Shown here piece by piece: positions 5,177 to 6,198 of a stretch of 6,198 nucleotides of DNA (position 1 is its first letter; every line of letters begins with the position of its first letter). This DNA comes from Gammaproteobacteria bacterium (lineage in GTDB: Bacteria > Pseudomonadota > Gammaproteobacteria > UBA6429 > Thiohalophilaceae): contig QILH01000286.1 of assembly GCA_003233255.1 (NCBI GenBank), forward strand, positions 1 to 6,198, in the 5' to 3' direction. The notes below the pieces were generated by a model. The model searched no databases, was not told the origin of the DNA, and was given only the letters and a program-made list of their open reading frames with translations. The position numbers and the translations under genes are program-made.

Positions 5177-6031
5177 ATGTCTTATTTTAAACAATCGTTA
5201 ATCCGAATTCTGGTTTCGGTTACTATATTTTATTTGTTGCTCATGGCGCTTTTGTATTTTTATCAGGGCCGTCTGGTTTATTTAGCAGATCTGCCCGGCC
5301 GGCAACTAACCTCAACACCTTTGGATATCGGATTGAGTTTCCAGGACGAATGGTTAATTGCCGAGGATGGCACGAAGTTGCACAGTTGGTTTATTCCCTC
5401 AGAAAAAAATACTGCGGTCGTACTGGTTTTCCACGGCAACGCCGGTAATATATCTCACCGCCTGGATACGATAAAAATCTTCAATGAAATCGGTTTGTCG
5501 GTGTTGATATTAGATTACCGAGGCTATGGACAAAGTGAGGGACAGCCCGATGAACTGGGCACCTACCAGGATGGACGAGCGGCATGGCATTATTTGTTGC
5601 AAAAATACTCGGCGAATCAAATTGTAATCTTTGGGCGCTCTATGGGCGGCGCTGTGGCCAGTGAACTGGCTCGTGAATTGTCTGAAGAGCAGGACGAGCA
5701 GGTTAAGCCTGCGGCTTTAATATTGGAGTCGACCTTTACCTCGGTTCCCAATCTCGGTCGTGAGTTATATCCACTGTTCCCCATCGACTTACTGGCCAGG
5801 ATTCGTTACGACTCATTGGCCAGAATGAACGATATTTCGATCCCAACCCTGTTCATACACAGTGCAGATGACGAAATTATTCCTTATGCACACGGTCGAG
5901 CGTTGTTTAATGCGGCACGGGAGCCCAAACAATTTTATCCGTTACAGGGCGGTCATAATACGGGTTTTCGACTTAGTCCGGAATATCCTCGCGTATTGAA
6001 GGACTTTATCAGGCAGTATATTTCAATTTAG
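5177..6031 (+). CDS. Membrane-anchored alpha/beta hydrolase (YfhR/BEM46/ABHD13-like)
   Basis: A 284-residue serine hydrolase of the alpha/beta fold. An N-terminal hydrophobic helix (about 8-28) after a basic start (K5, R10) should anchor it in the inner membrane with the catalytic domain outside. The oxyanion loop is HGNAGN (86-91) and the nucleophile elbow is GRSMGG with Ser155. The catalytic acid is probably Asp232 in HSADDEIIP, and the histidine is His260 in GGHNTG. The DYRGYGQSEG segment after strand 4 is typical of the BEM46/ABHD13/YfhR group, whose natural substrates (esters, lipids or thioesters) are poorly known. All triad residues are present, so activity is expected. I use the ATG at 5177, with GAG at 5166-5168 upstream; a TTG at 5141 would overlap the previous gene and add an unlikely 12-residue tail before the anchor. 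It probably shares a transcript with the preceding gene. Confidence 0.9.
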   Translation: MSYFKQSLIRILVSVTIFYLLLMALLYFYQGRLVYLADLPGRQLTSTPLDIGLSFQDEWLIAEDGTKLHSWFIPSEKNTAVVLVFHGNAGNISHRLDTIKIFNEIGLSVLILDYRGYGQSEGQPDELGTYQDGRAAWHYLLQKYSANQIVIFGRSMGGAVASELARELSEEQDEQVKPAALILESTFTSVPNLGRELYPLFPIDLLARIRYDSLARMNDISIPTLFIHSADDEIIPYAHGRALFNAAREPKQFYPLQGGHNTGFRLSPEYPRVLKDFIRQYISI

Positions 6032-6045
6032 CTCAGCCATACCTA

Positions 6046-6054
6046 TGGTATAAT
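6046..6054 (+). promoter_or_regulatory. Extended -10 promoter for the YgiQ-type gene
   Basis: TGGTATAAT is a perfect match to the extended -10 pattern TGnTATAAT. It sits just after the hydrolase stop and would start RNA near 6061, about 49 bases before the ATG at 6110. The -35 region is weak, as is usual for extended -10 promoters. It suggests the radical SAM gene is transcribed separately from the hydrolase. Confidence 0.55.
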
Positions 6055-6081
6055 TGTCGAAATTGTATTCATTTATATCGT

Positions 6082-6094
6082 CGGGATTATCCCG
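6082..6094 (+). other. Perfect 5-bp palindrome in the leader of the YgiQ-type gene
   Basis: CGGGA, a TTA loop and TCCCG form a perfect inverted repeat 16 bases before the ATG at 6110 and downstream of the predicted RNA start. It could be a hairpin in the leader or a short operator. No run of T follows, so it is not a standard terminator. Confidence 0.35.
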
Positions 6095-6109
6095 CCAGGC
6101 TGTTAGTTT

Positions 6110-6198
6110 ATGTCTTCTGCGACTTCATTATTCTCATACCGTAAACATTGGGCACACAAGCTCGGGCCAGCCCCTGTATTACCGATGAGCCTGGACGA
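6110..6198 (+). CDS. ygiQ: YgiQ-family radical SAM protein, N-terminal end (partial)
   Basis: Twenty-nine codons are visible before the right edge. After a short variable start, the residues LFSYRKHWAHKLGPAPVLPMS match the strongly conserved N-terminus of YgiQ (UPF0313), in which an LFSxxxYW segment is followed by the GPAPFLPMS block. The family has a B12-binding-like region and a radical SAM domain with a CX3CX2C cluster motif, usually about 600-750 residues in total. None of those motifs is in the visible part, so activity cannot be judged, and the family's reaction is not established. AGG at 6097-6099 is a modest ribosome binding site 10 bases before the ATG. The gene follows its own extended -10 promoter. 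Confidence 0.85.
   Translation, partial: MSSATSLFSYRKHWAHKLGPAPVLPMSLD

Overview
The window looks like ordinary chromosome of a free-living gammaproteobacterium of moderate GC. The evidence is the start of a YgiQ-type radical SAM gene at the right edge, a membrane GGDEF-EAL cyclic-di-GMP protein, two thioredoxin-fold proteins and a YfhR/BEM46-type hydrolase. Genes are tightly packed and mostly on the + strand. I see no tRNA, rRNA, CRISPR array, insertion sequence, phage gene or integration site. I do not name a genus.

Left part (1-674): the last 31 codons of a gene whose C-terminus resembles a class I c-type cytochrome. After 57 bases comes a secreted thioredoxin-fold protein with an unusual CHYC active site. 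Both would act in the periplasm.

Centre left (675-4082): a possible extended -10 promoter and a small leader hairpin precede an 847-residue inner-membrane protein. It has a ~300-residue periplasmic sensor region, a HAMP-like linker, a GGDEF domain with an intact inhibitory site, and an EAL domain with every catalytic residue in place. Thirty bases later come a 129-residue soluble protein and, 2 bases after it, a 112-residue three-helix membrane protein. I recognise neither. Their spacing suggests they are co-transcribed and perhaps work together; a link to cyclic-di-GMP is inference from position only.

Centre right (4083-4814): an easily missed 59-codon gene (4181-4360) encodes a small basic protein with one hydrophobic helix. 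It converges on a minus-strand cytosolic thioredoxin with a WCSPC active site. A 99-base divergent region with two consensus TATAAT boxes serves the thioredoxin on one side and the next operon on the other.

Right part (4815-6198): an unrecognised 112-residue helical protein, possibly translated from a leaderless mRNA, sits 23 bases ahead of a membrane-anchored alpha/beta hydrolase with a complete Ser-Asp-His triad. An extended -10 promoter and a palindromic leader then lead into the first 29 codons of ygiQ, cut by the window edge.

I find no clearly new multi-gene system. The best candidates for undescribed biology are the coupled unknown pair at 3352-4082, the 59-codon gene, and the unknown partner of the hydrolase.
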